Assembly (NCBI GenBank): GCA_002747255.1
Contig: PDUC01000031.1
Span: 40,983-104,982, forward strand
Direction of reading: 5' to 3'
DNA from: Acidobacteriota bacterium
Lineage (GTDB): Bacteria > Acidobacteriota > Holophagae > Acanthopleuribacterales > Acanthopleuribacteraceae
DNA length: 64,000 bases
Part shown: one piece after another, positions 17,435-27,900 of the stretch
Layout: every line of letters starts with the position of its first letter
Numbering within the stretch: position 1 is the first letter of the stretch
The notes under the pieces: model-generated
What the model was told of the DNA's origin: nothing
The model's input: the letters and a program-made list of their open reading frames with translations, nothing else
Database searches by the model: none
Position numbers and translations under genes: made by a program

Positions 17435-18285
17435 TTGTGATAATCCAACTTTCTCTTTTTCATTTTTCTCAACTCCGAGCTGAAATAGGATACGATTCCA
17501 ACCATTTTGAATTTCATTTTTTGCTGTTTCCCTATTTTATCTGACAAGATCCGATAGAAATTTGGGAAGCAGGCCGGGTCCATCGGACCACCATGCGCCA
17601 GCAAAAGGATCTTCGGATCGATGGCTTCAAGCCTTGTATAACTGTTTTGCATTTGCACTTTCAGGGTAACGGGAAAGGGCGGCAGGTATTTTTCTTTAAT
17701 TTTCACAAGCAAATCACCCACATAGAGTACATTGGAATCGCGATGGTACAGGCAAATATCGTGAGACGTGTGGCCCGGAGTATGGAGGACGGTCCAGTCT
17801 TCAAAGCCAGGAAGGGTTTGTTCATCATCTAGAGAGCAATCGGGGTTAACCAATCTGGCATAGTGTACGCGCCTCTTTTGGTTGCCCTGTTTTCTGGAAA
17901 CCCACCAGGCGAGATAAGTGTCTATCTTGTGCTGCAGAAAACCTCCCAGACCGGCATACCAGCGATCGATATTTTTAAACGCGGCTATTTCAGTGTTGGT
18001 GTGTGCTCTGAGTGATTGTGATCCACCGGCGTGATCGGGATGAAGATGGGTCACGACACACAGCTTCAACTGCGACACATCCCGCTTCAGTGTATGCCGG
18101 ATATAAGACCTTATTTCCCCAGCATCGCATCGACACCCGCAATCCAGTAACAAAAGTTTATGGGGATACTGCACCAGATACATGGACTCAATATGACCTT
18201 GCAAATGATGAATGCTCATGGAATCGAATTTCAATGTTTCAAGACAAATCACGCGCTTTTGCTTCACTCCCGAAAAAAATCGCAC
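17431..18285 (-). CDS. MBL-fold metallo-hydrolase
   Basis: A metallo-beta-lactamase-fold hydrolase of up to 284 residues. The zinc motif THLHPDHAGG, the downstream HTPGHTSHD, the metal-bridging Asp in YVGDLL and a final His in LAHGG are all visible. Substrates in this superfamily range from thioesters to phosphodiesters, and none can be assigned. The start is uncertain: the longest frame begins with GTG at 18285, but a good promoter lies only 2 bp upstream of it, which would place transcription initiation inside that codon. ATG 18219 is then the likely alternative, though it lacks a clear ribosome site. It is coupled to the following glycosyltransferase gene. Confidence 0.85.
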   Translation of the reverse strand: MRFFSGVKQKRVICLETLKFDSMSIHHLQGHIESMYLVQYPHKLLLLDCGCRCDAGEIRSYIRHTLKRDVSQLKLCVVTHLHPDHAGGSQSLRAHTNTEIAAFKNIDRWYAGLGGFLQHKIDTYLAWWVSRKQGNQKRRVHYARLVNPDCSLDDEQTLPGFEDWTVLHTPGHTSHDICLYHRDSNVLYVGDLLVKIKEKYLPPFPVTLKVQMQNSYTRLEAIDPKILLLAHGGPMDPACFPNFYRILSDKIGKQQKMKFKMVGIVSYFSSELRKMKKRKLDYHK

Positions 18286-18287
18286 TT

Positions 18288-18317
18288 ATTATAACGGTTA
18301 TTTAAAGCTAATGTAAA
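18288..18317 (-). promoter_or_regulatory. Candidate promoter of the metallo-hydrolase/glycosyltransferase operon
   Basis: Reading the minus strand, TTTACA (complement of 18312-18317) and a consensus TATAAT (complement of 18288-18293) are 18 bp apart. The position is immediately upstream of the longest possible start of the metallo-hydrolase. Confidence 0.55.
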
Positions 18318-18415
18318 ACTACAAGCAAGAAATCGGGTTTGTGGTAACAGCTATTCGTTCTCAAATCGCTGTTCTGCTAACATGTATGGTAGAAAAAGCA
18401 TTCTGGAGGCTCCGC

Positions 18416-21400
18416 ATGTTCATAAAAACTCTTTTTTCCATGGCTCTTCTGGTTACATCTGTAACAGCACAACTCATTCCCGGTCACGATAAAGAGCACG
18501 GTGAAAGTTATCAGATAAAAATGCGAAGGGAGTATTTTGAAAAATACCGAGGGCTGGATCATACATCGCAGTTTGCCAGACAGAGAAAAAGCAGTGTGGA
18601 GAAAATGAAACTTGAGATTGAGGAGATTCGGCACAAAGCGAATGCCGGTTCACAACTGGCAGCCACGTGGAAAAGTGTAGGCCCATCACCCATGACCATG
18701 TTGAACTGGCGGATGGGTTATGTGGCGGGTCGAATCTCCGCTTTGGCAATTGACTGGCAGGCTCCCAACATCATATACCTTGGCGCGGCATCTGGCGGTG
18801 TCTGGAAGTCACTGGACCGTGGCTTGACCTGGACAGAAATTGGCCAGAACCTCGGTTCACAGAGCATTGGCTCCATTTTAGTGGATCCACACAATCACGA
18901 GCGAATCTGGGTAGGCACAGGAGAGCACGCCCAAAGCTGTCACGGCTATTTCGGGCAGGGACTTTACAGGTCCGATGACGGAGGATCGACCTTTATCGAA
19001 GTCAATGGCTCTGGGAACGCTTCCTTGAATTTGTCTTACATTGCATCCATTATCGTACATCCCGAAAATGAGAATATCGTCCTGGCGGGAGGACACGGTT
19101 ATTGTCTTGAGGGCAATTACCTCACAGGCGGTCTTTTCCGCTCGGAAAACGGCGGACAAACATGGGCCAAACTGCACAACGGCGCTGTTAACGATCTAAT
19201 TCAAGATCCCAGCAACGCGAATCGCATGTTCATGGCCATGGGACGCTGGGGCGCTTTCAATTCGGGCATCTACGAATCCACCGATGGCGGACAAACCTGG
19301 AATCGGCTTTCAGGCGGGCTGCCTCCCAGCGCCAGTATGAGAAGAAGCCGTATCGCACTTTCTCAAAACAACCCGAACACGCTCTACGCTCTCATTAATG
19401 GAGACGATGAGATGACCGACCTCTACCGATCAGACAATTCCGGTCAATCCTGGACTCTGGTCAACTCGGATGCCTGCGAGGGGCAGTGTTCCTACAACCT
19501 GTGCCTGACCGTGCATCCAGACGATCCTGACACGGTTATTGTGGGTACCATTCGCTTTTTTGCATCTTACGATGGCGGCAGAACACTCACTCCCATGGTG
19601 GACACCTGGGGAGGAGCGCAAAGAGTTCATCAGGATATTCACGTACTCCTGTGGGATCCCCACGATATCAACACTTTCTGGATAGGATCCGATGGCGGCC
19701 TTTGGGGAACGCCGGATCAGGGTCGTACCTTTTACAACTACAACAACGGCCTCAATATTACGCAGTTTTACGACATAGCGGTTTTTCCAGATGACGCAAA
19801 CAGTCTTCTCGGCGGATCTCAGGACAATTCCTCTCTAAAGACCACTGGCAGAGAAATCTGGGATGTGACCCTGGTAACCGGCGACGGTTTCATGAACCTT
19901 ATCGATCCAGTCCATCCGGACTACATCTTTCAAACCAGTTACCCCTATGAGGGGTATCCCAATGTTTTCTGGTCTGACAATCGCGGCCGTTCGTTTTTTG
20001 ACATCGAGTACGACGATCTCGGTAAAGATGAGCCCTGGCCATGGAAAACGCCCATGGAAATTGCCGCACCCTTGACTCCCAGCCATAAAACACCTGTTTT
20101 TCTAGCCTCGGACCGGGTATACCGCTCTTTTGACTATGGATCCTCATGGGTTCGGCTTTCAGATTCACTGGTTGCGGAAAGTGACAACTCCATCAGCGTC
20201 ATGACAGCACGCACTCTTGAGCACGACACCCTGCTCTATGTCGGTACTGAAGATGGGAAAGTCCATCGATGCGAAAATGCTCTCAGCTCAACCCCTGTCT
20301 GGACGGATGTCACGGGCACCATTCCAGGCAGTCATATTTCCGACATCGCCATCGACCCAACCGCACCGGATACGGTCTATGTCACACGAGCGGCATTTGG
20401 CGGTTCTAAACTCTATTTGACCACCGACGCAGGAACAAGCTGGCAGGCAGTGGGTAACGGTCTGCCAAATGTTCCCGCTAACTCTGTCTGCGTCGATCCC
20501 AGACTGCCGTCCCGAATCTTTGTTGGAACCGACATCGGGGTTTACTTCAGTGTAAACAGCGGCCTTGATTTTGCGCCTTTCAATCAGGGCATGCCGCTCG
20601 GCAATGTGATCGTCGACATGGAGATCGATGACGATCCCTATGTTCTAACCGCAGGAACCTACGGCAGAGGAGCCTGGCAAGCTCGCCTGCCTCTGACAAA
20701 ATCCATACCTATTCCCGAACTCTACGAAAAGCGGGGCAATCGCCTGGGCGTCACACCCGGAGTAGAGGCCACCTTGTGCCTGACCAATCCCGATACAGAG
20801 CCTGTTACCTATGAACTTCAGTATATCAACTCTACCGGAAAAACCATTCAAACATCCATTGAAGAACTAAAACCCAGAGCTCACACGCTCAAGAGCTTGG
20901 GAGACGGACAGATCGCGGAAGTCAAGCTGAGTGGATCCATATTACCGCACTGTGTTCTTCTGAAACAGGACTCAACCAAACTGGCTGGCCTTTGGCAGCC
21001 TGACTTTTCGCCGCAATCCAGTCTACTCGTTACTCATATAGCCAGAGACCGCAACCTCTTTTACACCGGCTTCGGTCTGAGTGTGAGCTCTGCAACACGT
21101 GTCAACTGGCTGGATGAATACGGCTCGCACTATGGCATCCAAGTCCAACATTCTGCGTCTTTTGAACTGCAGGACATTGTCGGAGACCAAATACCCGGCT
21201 TTGGCACTTTCCAATGCGAAAACACCGATAGTTTCATCATCGGTTCGCAGTCATTCGGCACCTTGAACGAATGGCGGCGAGCAGCCATGCTGCCCCTTGG
21301 CACGCAGCCTGAAAGCCGTATCATCTATCCCCATATTGCCTCCAATACGGAGTTTTTCTGGACAGGAATCATTGCCCTTAATCCCGGAGCAAATACATCC

Positions 21401-22021
21401 CATGTGCAGGTCAAATACTGGGATAAAGAGGGTCTCCTGCTTCAAGAAGACGACTTTGTCCTGACAGGCGGGTCCAGACAAGTGCTCTTGTTTGACAATG
21501 TGGCAAGCACCGTCGAGTCCTCCATTCCCATCGATGTCTTCCCTGAATCGGTCGCCTGGATGGAGATGACCTCTAACAGGGAAATTGTAGGTCTGGAACT
21601 CTTTGGCAGCACCAACGCAGCCGGTGATTACATGGAGGGCATACGCGCTTCAGGTCAGACATTCAATCACGCTGTGGCACCCTACTTGCACATTGGTGAC
21701 AACAAGTGGTTTGGAACGGTGCTGGTGAACCCATCCGACTCAGCCGTCAACATCTCCATGGTACTGAGAAACGAAGACGGTATGTTCTCAAGTGAATACA
21801 GCTTCACACTCAATCCGGGACAAAAGCTGACAACCACTTTGAAAGCGCTTTTCAACACAGAAGAACTGGAGCAGGCCAAAACCCTCTGGGTAGAGGCAGA
21901 AGGAGACGCCAAGGTTGCCGGCATGGTCTTGTTTGGAGATGAAGCCCAACCGAGATTGCAAATGGGCGGCTACGAACTCATTCCTGTCTATCAGTCTAAA
22001 CTGGGTGTTTCCAATCCTTAA
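18416..22021 (+). CDS. Large secreted Asp-box (BNR/sortilin-like) beta-propeller protein
   Basis: A 1201-residue exported protein. The signal peptide is residues 1-19 (MFIKTLFSMALLVTSVTAQ), a helical linker follows, and residues 85-760 form a BNR/Vps10-like propeller. At least six Asp-box motifs of the form S-x-D-x-G-x-T-W are visible (SDDGGSTF, SENGGQTW, STDGGQTW, SDNSGQSW, TTDAGTSW). The last 430 residues hold about three copies of a beta-rich module with a W-x-G...NP start and an LFG end. The same module occurs in the metallopeptidase at 25-28 kb. ATG 18416 has GGAGG eight bases upstream. Glycan binding or hydrolysis is possible for Asp-box proteins, but I see no sialidase Arg motif and assign no enzyme activity. 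Confidence 0.85.
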   Translation: MFIKTLFSMALLVTSVTAQLIPGHDKEHGESYQIKMRREYFEKYRGLDHTSQFARQRKSSVEKMKLEIEEIRHKANAGSQLAATWKSVGPSPMTMLNWRMGYVAGRISALAIDWQAPNIIYLGAASGGVWKSLDRGLTWTEIGQNLGSQSIGSILVDPHNHERIWVGTGEHAQSCHGYFGQGLYRSDDGGSTFIEVNGSGNASLNLSYIASIIVHPENENIVLAGGHGYCLEGNYLTGGLFRSENGGQTWAKLHNGAVNDLIQDPSNANRMFMAMGRWGAFNSGIYESTDGGQTWNRLSGGLPPSASMRRSRIALSQNNPNTLYALINGDDEMTDLYRSDNSGQSWTLVNSDACEGQCSYNLCLTVHPDDPDTVIVGTIRFFASYDGGRTLTPMVDTWGGAQRVHQDIHVLLWDPHDINTFWIGSDGGLWGTPDQGRTFYNYNNGLNITQFYDIAVFPDDANSLLGGSQDNSSLKTTGREIWDVTLVTGDGFMNLIDPVHPDYIFQTSYPYEGYPNVFWSDNRGRSFFDIEYDDLGKDEPWPWKTPMEIAAPLTPSHKTPVFLASDRVYRSFDYGSSWVRLSDSLVAESDNSISVMTARTLEHDTLLYVGTEDGKVHRCENALSSTPVWTDVTGTIPGSHISDIAIDPTAPDTVYVTRAAFGGSKLYLTTDAGTSWQAVGNGLPNVPANSVCVDPRLPSRIFVGTDIGVYFSVNSGLDFAPFNQGMPLGNVIVDMEIDDDPYVLTAGTYGRGAWQARLPLTKSIPIPELYEKRGNRLGVTPGVEATLCLTNPDTEPVTYELQYINSTGKTIQTSIEELKPRAHTLKSLGDGQIAEVKLSGSILPHCVLLKQDSTKLAGLWQPDFSPQSSLLVTHIARDRNLFYTGFGLSVSSATRVNWLDEYGSHYGIQVQHSASFELQDIVGDQIPGFGTFQCENTDSFIIGSQSFGTLNEWRRAAMLPLGTQPESRIIYPHIASNTEFFWTGIIALNPGANTSHVQVKYWDKEGLLLQEDDFVLTGGSRQVLLFDNVASTVESSIPIDVFPESVAWMEMTSNREIVGLELFGSTNAAGDYMEGIRASGQTFNHAVAPYLHIGDNKWFGTVLVNPSDSAVNISMVLRNEDGMFSSEYSFTLNPGQKLTTTLKALFNTEELEQAKTLWVEAEGDAKVAGMVLFGDEAQPRLQMGGYELIPVYQSKLGVSNP

Positions 22022-22064
22022 AAAACAGGGGATCAGCACGAGTTTGCAGGGATCAAGCCGTGAT

Positions 22065-22113
22065 GGCAGGAGCTTTTTAATACGACAAATAAAGAGCTCC
22101 TGCCGGCTTTTTA
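22065..22113 (+). terminator. Rho-independent terminator after the Asp-box gene
   Basis: A 10-bp GC-rich stem, GGCAGGAGCT (22065-22074) with AGCTCCTGCC (22095-22104), is followed by GGCTTTTTA. It lies 44 bp after the stop codon. Confidence 0.75.
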
Positions 22114-22295
22114 CATTTGCAGAAGATCATTTTCCTGAAAGCTTCAAATCATCTTGACCGGAGAAAGGAATCACTTTAGACTTAGAGCGAAGCGTGATAT
22201 CGGATTTCTCATGAAAGTCACATCTGAATGGACACGTTGAACCGCAAAACGTTTAACCAACGCCGCCATGCTTGAATAAAAGACGCGAGGAAAAT

Positions 22296-22421
22296 ATGAA
22301 TTTAACAACCATAAGCCTGTTCATTGTACTTCCATTGGTGCTTGCACTTGGTGGAGTTTTTTCTAAGATTTTCGTTGAGGATTTTTATAAGTATCCCATT
22401 AATTCCGATAACAAAGAATAA
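22296..22421 (+). CDS. Small single-span membrane protein
   Basis: A 41-codon frame with GAGG five bases before its ATG. It encodes a short N-terminus, one strongly hydrophobic helix (about residues 4-24) and a polar tail containing DFYKYPINSDNKE. It resembles no family I know. The ribosome site and the clean membrane-helix pattern are the support; expression is unproven. It lies in an otherwise non-coding 400-bp stretch between the Asp-box gene and the small minus-strand gene below. Confidence 0.45.
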   Translation: MNLTTISLFIVLPLVLALGGVFSKIFVEDFYKYPINSDNKE

Positions 22422-22434
22422 GCATTAACACCAC

Positions 22435-22755
22435 TTATCGGCGCCCGTCGTTTCTAGACAGGGTTATAACTGCACTGAAATGACCGCCTCTTTCTGTCCA
22501 TATCACGTCGTTTTCTGAATATAAAGGCTCAAGGTGCCTCTGTTTCAGACTGACCCACGGGATCTCTGCCGCCAACCTCCCGAACCTCACGAGTGCCTGT
22601 CGCTCATCCTGGGTTCCTATAAAGGAAGAACAGGACTCCGGTGCATTCAGGGGCCATGAAATGCTTCGTTCTTCAACCATAAGCGTTTTAATCGGTTTTT
22701 TTGTAGCGACCCGGTCAGACGTCGCAAAGGTGCAGATCAACGTGTCCAGATTCAT
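22435..22755 (-). CDS. Hypothetical protein
   Basis: A 106-codon minus-strand frame with an ATG start but no good ribosome site. The product has no signal or membrane segment. Near its C-terminus the phrase WTERGGHFSAV resembles the catalytic-His end of alpha/beta hydrolases such as epoxide hydrolases, so it might be a decayed C-terminal remnant of one. No upstream hydrolase body is present. It is divergent from the acyltransferase gene, with start codons 20 bp apart. Confidence 0.35.
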   Translation of the reverse strand: MNLDTLICTFATSDRVATKKPIKTLMVEERSISWPLNAPESCSSFIGTQDERQALVRFGRLAAEIPWVSLKQRHLEPLYSENDVIWTERGGHFSAVITLSRNDGRR

Positions 22756-22774
22756 TTCAGCAGGCAGCTAATCC

Positions 22775-23383
22775 ATGTCAAAAAACATCACGAACGAACA
22801 GGCGATCCATTCGGTTCCTCCAAATATACCACAGCGTGGTAACTGGTTTAGCAAGAGTCTCGGGAAACTGATTCTTCTGGTTTTAGGCTGGAGACTGGTT
22901 GGCAGGATCCCGAACATCAAAAAATGTGTTCTGGTTTTAGCACCTCACACTTCCAACTGGGATTTTGTCATAGCCTTAGCCACCTATTTCAAACTGGGTC
23001 TCCATACTCACTGGTTTGGCAAACACACTTTGTTTAAAGGCCTTTTTGGCAGATTTTTAAGGTACATCGGCGGGATTCCCGTTGCCCGGCACACCCAGCA
23101 CGGGTTTGTACAACAACTGGTTGACCAATTTAACAAACGGGACAAGATGATGCTGGCCGTTACACCTGAAGGCACCCGCAAGAAAACCAAAGAGTGGAAA
23201 AAGGGATTTTATTACATTGCTTCAGGAGCCAATGTGCCCATTTTTTTAGTCTCTTTTGATTACCATAAGAAAGAACTCCGATTCGGCCCCACTGTCATGC
23301 CAAATGGCAACTACGAAGAGCAGTCAGCCGAGATCAGACAGTTCTATGCTGATAAAACACCTAAAAAAAAGGATTTTTACTGA
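22775..23383 (+). CDS. PlsC-like 1-acylglycerol-3-phosphate acyltransferase family protein
   Basis: A 202-residue membrane-associated acyltransferase. A hydrophobic helix near 28-42 precedes the catalytic H-x4-D motif, seen as APHTSNWDF, and the substrate-binding motif appears as TPEGTRKKTKEWKKGFYYIA. Members of this branch transfer acyl chains to lysophosphatidate or other glycerol lipids; the short length and EGTRKK variant match a widespread uncharacterised subgroup. ATG 22775 is the only credible start. No operon partner is apparent. Confidence 0.85.
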   Translation: MSKNITNEQAIHSVPPNIPQRGNWFSKSLGKLILLVLGWRLVGRIPNIKKCVLVLAPHTSNWDFVIALATYFKLGLHTHWFGKHTLFKGLFGRFLRYIGGIPVARHTQHGFVQQLVDQFNKRDKMMLAVTPEGTRKKTKEWKKGFYYIASGANVPIFLVSFDYHKKELRFGPTVMPNGNYEEQSAEIRQFYADKTPKKKDFY

Positions 23384-23560
23384 TGTCTGACCACCTGTAA
23401 TCCGTTTAGACTTGAAGGCTTCAGTTCAGCACGATTGAGTGAACCTTGACATTGTGTACAGCCAGCCCGAAAAAAACGCGCTGTTTTTTAGCTGTTTCAG
23501 TTTTTCGCAAGGAACCAGGAAGCTCGTTCCCCTACCCTTCAAGGGTTTCAACCTCTGTTC

Positions 23561-24511
23561 TCAAGGAAGAGATGACACTGTTTTCAATGCCTCTTTTGCC
23601 TGCTTGTGCTCTGCGTTCAGTTTAAGAGCCTCTTCGTAGCAGACCTTGGCCTCTTTTTGATTGTCCAGCAACTCATAAGTCATACCCTTACGCCAAAGCG
23701 CATCGGCCCTGGTGGGTTGTCTTTCTGGTTGGTAAGCTTGAATGTATTGGTCAAAAAGGGTAATGGCTGTTTCAAGATCTTCTCTCATCAGGATTCTAAT
23801 TTTCCCCGATTGATATTGATGGTAAGGCAAGTTCTCACCTTTTAAAGAGCGTCCCTTATCAAAAGTCGCTTTGGCTTCGGGAAAATCCTTATTGGCAACC
23901 TGTATCAACCCCAGGTAAAGCAAAAAGCCATCGTCGTCAGGGAAAAGATCATTGGCTTCTTCCAAGACCTGCAGCTGCTTTTTCATATTGTTTTTGGATC
24001 TCCATATTCGAAATTGCTGCTCTAGTGATTCCTTTCGATGGTACGGCGAAAGTGAATAAGCTATTTCAAGAGCCTTGTCTTTGCTTCCACCAACAACAGC
24101 AGGTGCCTCCATATAGAAGCCGATCAATTCCAAATACGGCTCGAGGTAAGCCGGCTGCAATTCAATGGCGTGTTTCAAGTTCTCAATGTATTCGCTCTTG
24201 CCCATCATCCAGGAAAGAGGATTCTGCCCCATCTTCATGCGCGAAGCTTGGGCGTGCATGTAGTATGCCTTCGCACGGTTTTCCAGGCTGCCATTATTAC
24301 CGTCTTTCTTCATTTCTTTAATAATCTTCTCAAGATGGGAGAGAGCTTGTTTAACCTGATTGGATTCAATTAAACGCTCTGCCAGTTCAAGCCGCGCCTC
24401 AAATGATTCATTTTGAGTCAATTTGGCTTTGTCTTCTCTAGTATTGATACTTTCTTCTGCCATGATTATCAGGGACATGCATATTAAAAGGGTGTCAATT
24501 GCTGTTTTCAT
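23561..24511 (-). CDS. TPR-repeat protein, probably exported
   Basis: A 316-residue protein with an N-terminal hydrophobic stretch (about 5-18) that may be a signal sequence, followed by helical repeats of the TPR class over most of its length. The clearest are those around FEARLELAERLIESNQVKQALSHL and the final GMTYELLDNQKEAKVCYEEAL. A glycine-rich loop, PAVVGGSKDKA, interrupts the repeats near residue 140, as in a common family of periplasmic TPR proteins. ATG 24511 has a strong AAGGAGG ribosome site. Its partner is unknown; the 462-bp stretch downstream towards 24974 holds no convincing gene. Confidence 0.8.
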   Translation of the reverse strand: MKTAIDTLLICMSLIIMAEESINTREDKAKLTQNESFEARLELAERLIESNQVKQALSHLEKIIKEMKKDGNNGSLENRAKAYYMHAQASRMKMGQNPLSWMMGKSEYIENLKHAIELQPAYLEPYLELIGFYMEAPAVVGGSKDKALEIAYSLSPYHRKESLEQQFRIWRSKNNMKKQLQVLEEANDLFPDDDGFLLYLGLIQVANKDFPEAKATFDKGRSLKGENLPYHQYQSGKIRILMREDLETAITLFDQYIQAYQPERQPTRADALWRKGMTYELLDNQKEAKVCYEEALKLNAEHKQAKEALKTVSSLP

Positions 24512-24973
24512 CGTATCCTCCTTGTTGTATGTATCTTACGATTCTTTTTCTTTGGCCGGCAAAAGAACCTGCTGAATGGCGCAATTTCAACGGTAAACTG
24601 ATCGAAATGGCTCTTGAAAAGTAAAAGTCACATGACAAGGATCGATTCTTTCAGCTTGGCACAGCATGTCACGAAGCCTTGGAAAGCTGTCTCAAGGGAT
24701 GGAGAATCACGGTTTTTTTGCCAGAAAACGAACCTGATGAGGCCGTAACAAGCGCTCATGGCAGAAAATCAGCCCATTGCAAGAGGTTCCTGAGTTTTTT
24801 TTATTTCACAGACACCATGGGTGCAGGCTCTGCGTACCAAGTTTTCCTATTTCTCCAATATGCCTTTGCTGTACAACACAACAGCTCTCTGGTATGCTTC
24901 TTGCGGAGTATAAACTCTGCTTGCAGGCTTGCAGTTAGATTGCTAAGAGAGTTTTTATTTTACAGGAGTTCCC
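24512..24973. other. Intergenic region between divergent TPR and metallopeptidase genes
   Basis: About 460 bp between the divergently read TPR gene and the metallopeptidase. I see only short frames without ribosome sites. A TTGCTG at 24866 and a TATGCT at 24893 are 21 bp apart, too far for a normal promoter. The AGGAGT just before 24974 is the metallopeptidase ribosome site. Confidence 0.6.
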
Positions 24974-27900
24974 ATGAAACAATTAGTCATTTCCCTTATA
25001 ATCTTTCTACTCAGTTTGTCTGTATTGGCAAGTTCAAAGACTCTATTCAACAAGGATAACGGGTATCCCCAGCTCATTACCTTTGAAAACAAGGCTCCGG
25101 GAATCAAAAACAAGCAATCAAATCGAACCAAGGAAGAGATTGCCCTTCAATACGCGCGAGACCATCGAAATCTTTTTGGCCTATCCGATGCAAGTCAATT
25201 GAAAATTATTCGCATTCAGCAAAGCCTGTTGGGGACTCACTATACGCTATCACAATATTTAGATGACATTCCGGTAACAGACGCCAACCTGGTTATCAGT
25301 ATCGATGAAGATAAAACGATTTACAAGGTATTCAGCAGTCTTCAGCCCAATGCTGAGCCTAACGCAGATTTTACACTCACAAAAGGTGAAGCTCTGCAAA
25401 AAGCATGGGTAAACCTGCACGTTCACGGGCCACTGTTAAGCTTACCCACTGTCGAGCAGGTATATATTCGTTCAAAGGCTGAATCGATTGCAGGCTATCG
25501 CGTCCAAATGATCTGCAGCAAGCCTTACGGAAGTTGGATTGTGGATGTTGACGGTTCAACTGGCGAGATTCTCTCAAAAAGACAGCTTGCGAGGAAAATG
25601 CGTCACGAAGAGACAAACGAGCCCGTCGATGAGCCCATTTGGACGGTGGAACGCGCTATGGCCAATCTCAATCAGAAAGCGGCCCGAAAGTTCGGCCAGT
25701 TATCCTCTGCCAACGGAACCGCTCTCGTCTTTGATCCCGATCCGCGAACCACTTTATTGAGGGATGACTTGAGAGATAGTTCAGATTTTTCAGAATTCGA
25801 TGATGCTTACGAGCAAAGACAACTAAAGGATATTACCCATTCTGGAATTTACGAACTCATTGGCCCCTATGCACAAATTGCAGATATAGAACCCCCCAAC
25901 ACCCCACCCTCAACCTCAGAAAGCGGTAACTGGACAGCCAAAAGAGGCAATCTGGCTTTTTACGATACCATGTGCTACTACCATGTGGACACCTGTCAGA
26001 GATACGTCCAATCTCTGGGCTTCACCGGTGTCCGAGGTGTAATGGATGATTCACTTGAAATCGATTCAAATGGTCAATACGGAGCTGATAATTCAGCTTT
26101 TATCTACAGCTACAACAGTGATTCGGGCCGAATTTACAATGAATATCTCACCTTTGGTCAGGGTGGTGTTCCCGATGATGAAGATGCCGATGTCATTATT
26201 CACGAGTACGGACATGCACTGAATTTCGATATCGTGGGTAATTTCTCGGGTGGTGACACAGGAGCCATTGCCGAGGGATTCTCTGATTACTGGGCGGCAT
26301 CTTACCGTTTGCGGCTCAACAATGGTCTGGCCTATCACCCAGCGTGGGTATTCCACTGGGATGGACACAGCCCTCTAACCTGGCGAGGCCGCTATTTAAA
26401 TGCATACTCGGCTGTTTACAACCCGGGTTCAATTTATTACGCACATTATCCCATTGCCAACGGCTGGGTAACAGATGAGTTGTGGAGTACACCTGTCTTC
26501 CAGGCTCTGCTATCAGCAGTAGCACAGGGATACCCTAAGGAAGACATGGATGCCATCATGCTGGAGAGCTTCTTTGGCATGGGACCGGGAACCACTATAC
26601 CTCAACAAGCAACCGCTATCGTTCAGGTAGCGGAAAGACTCCACCCTCACAAGCCTTACGCCACCATATTAACCGAAAACTTCGCGAGGCACGGTATTTT
26701 GAGTCATGCTTCCAACTACCAGTACATCGCCTCTCACATCCCCCCATCAGGTGACCAAGCCGTAGCATGGCAAAGTGAAATTAATTTAACGAATACTCAA
26801 AACTCTTCCATTCAGGTTCAAGTGACACTGTATGAAAAGAGTGCATCTGGATTTCAAGTTCGCCACAGCCGGCAAATTGCCATTCAGCCATACAGTTCTG
26901 TAACCTACACCCCCATAGGAAGTGATCAGCGCTGGGCTGTTTTTGAATGTTCACAGGAATTAACCGGGACGCTCAGCTTCTTCCGTACAGTAAATGACAG
27001 CAAAACAGAGGAACGCGTTTCCATGCCATTGGTCGAAAAAAATCAACTGGAACAACACCTGCTCTACCCTCATGTTCCCGAACACAGGAGTCGGTTTTGG
27101 TCAGGCGGTGTTCTGCTCAATCCCACACCGGAAAGTCTAACTCTCGAATACAGGCTGATCGGTGTAAATGGAAGGGATTTAACTCATCTCATGTCACCCT
27201 CTGCTCCTTCATCCCTTCAACCCTATGAAAAGTATGTGACTTACTTCGCAGACCAATTGTTTGATGACAGCGAATCAAATGAAAAAGTCTCTTATCTAGA
27301 AGTAACGGCCAACGGTGAACTGGCTGGTTTTGAGCTCTTCGGGTATCAGCCGGAAGAAACGTATTCTGCTACATCAGGTATCACAGCGACTTCCTTTTTC
27401 AACAGGCCTTACTACGTTGCCAGAAATTCTCTGTATGACACAGATTGGTCTGGATTTGTACTTGTCAACCCCTTTGATTACCCTATCTCTTGCACAATTA
27501 ATGTGATAGACGCGTCAGGTATAGAAAGAGCTTTTCAACAAGTCACACTTAGAGCCAAGGAAAAGGTTATGGGCTTGAATGATAAAAACTCGGGTTTCAC
27601 TTTCCCCTATGGAAATGGTTCTCAGACAATGATTGACTTAAATCCCGGTTTGGGAATATCCTGGGTTGTCGTAACTTCTGAAGCCCCTTTCAAACTGTTC
27701 GAGCTGGCCGGCGATCATGCTGCCACAACCCTTGACGGAACCGCTGTTTGGGGCAACTGTACTGAAGCCCATTTCACGCGCACCAGCGGGACTCTTGAAG
27801 TCATCAATGGCCCTTTGCGCGGACGCATCGCTATTTCTGCTAAAAACGCCAACGGTGAAGAAGTCTTTGGCTTGACGCCCACTCTCAATGCCTGGGAACC

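Noticed and set aside
24679-25059. 126-codon plus-strand frame overlapping the metallopeptidase start
   Set aside because: It overlaps the signal peptide region of a clear gene and lacks a ribosome site.
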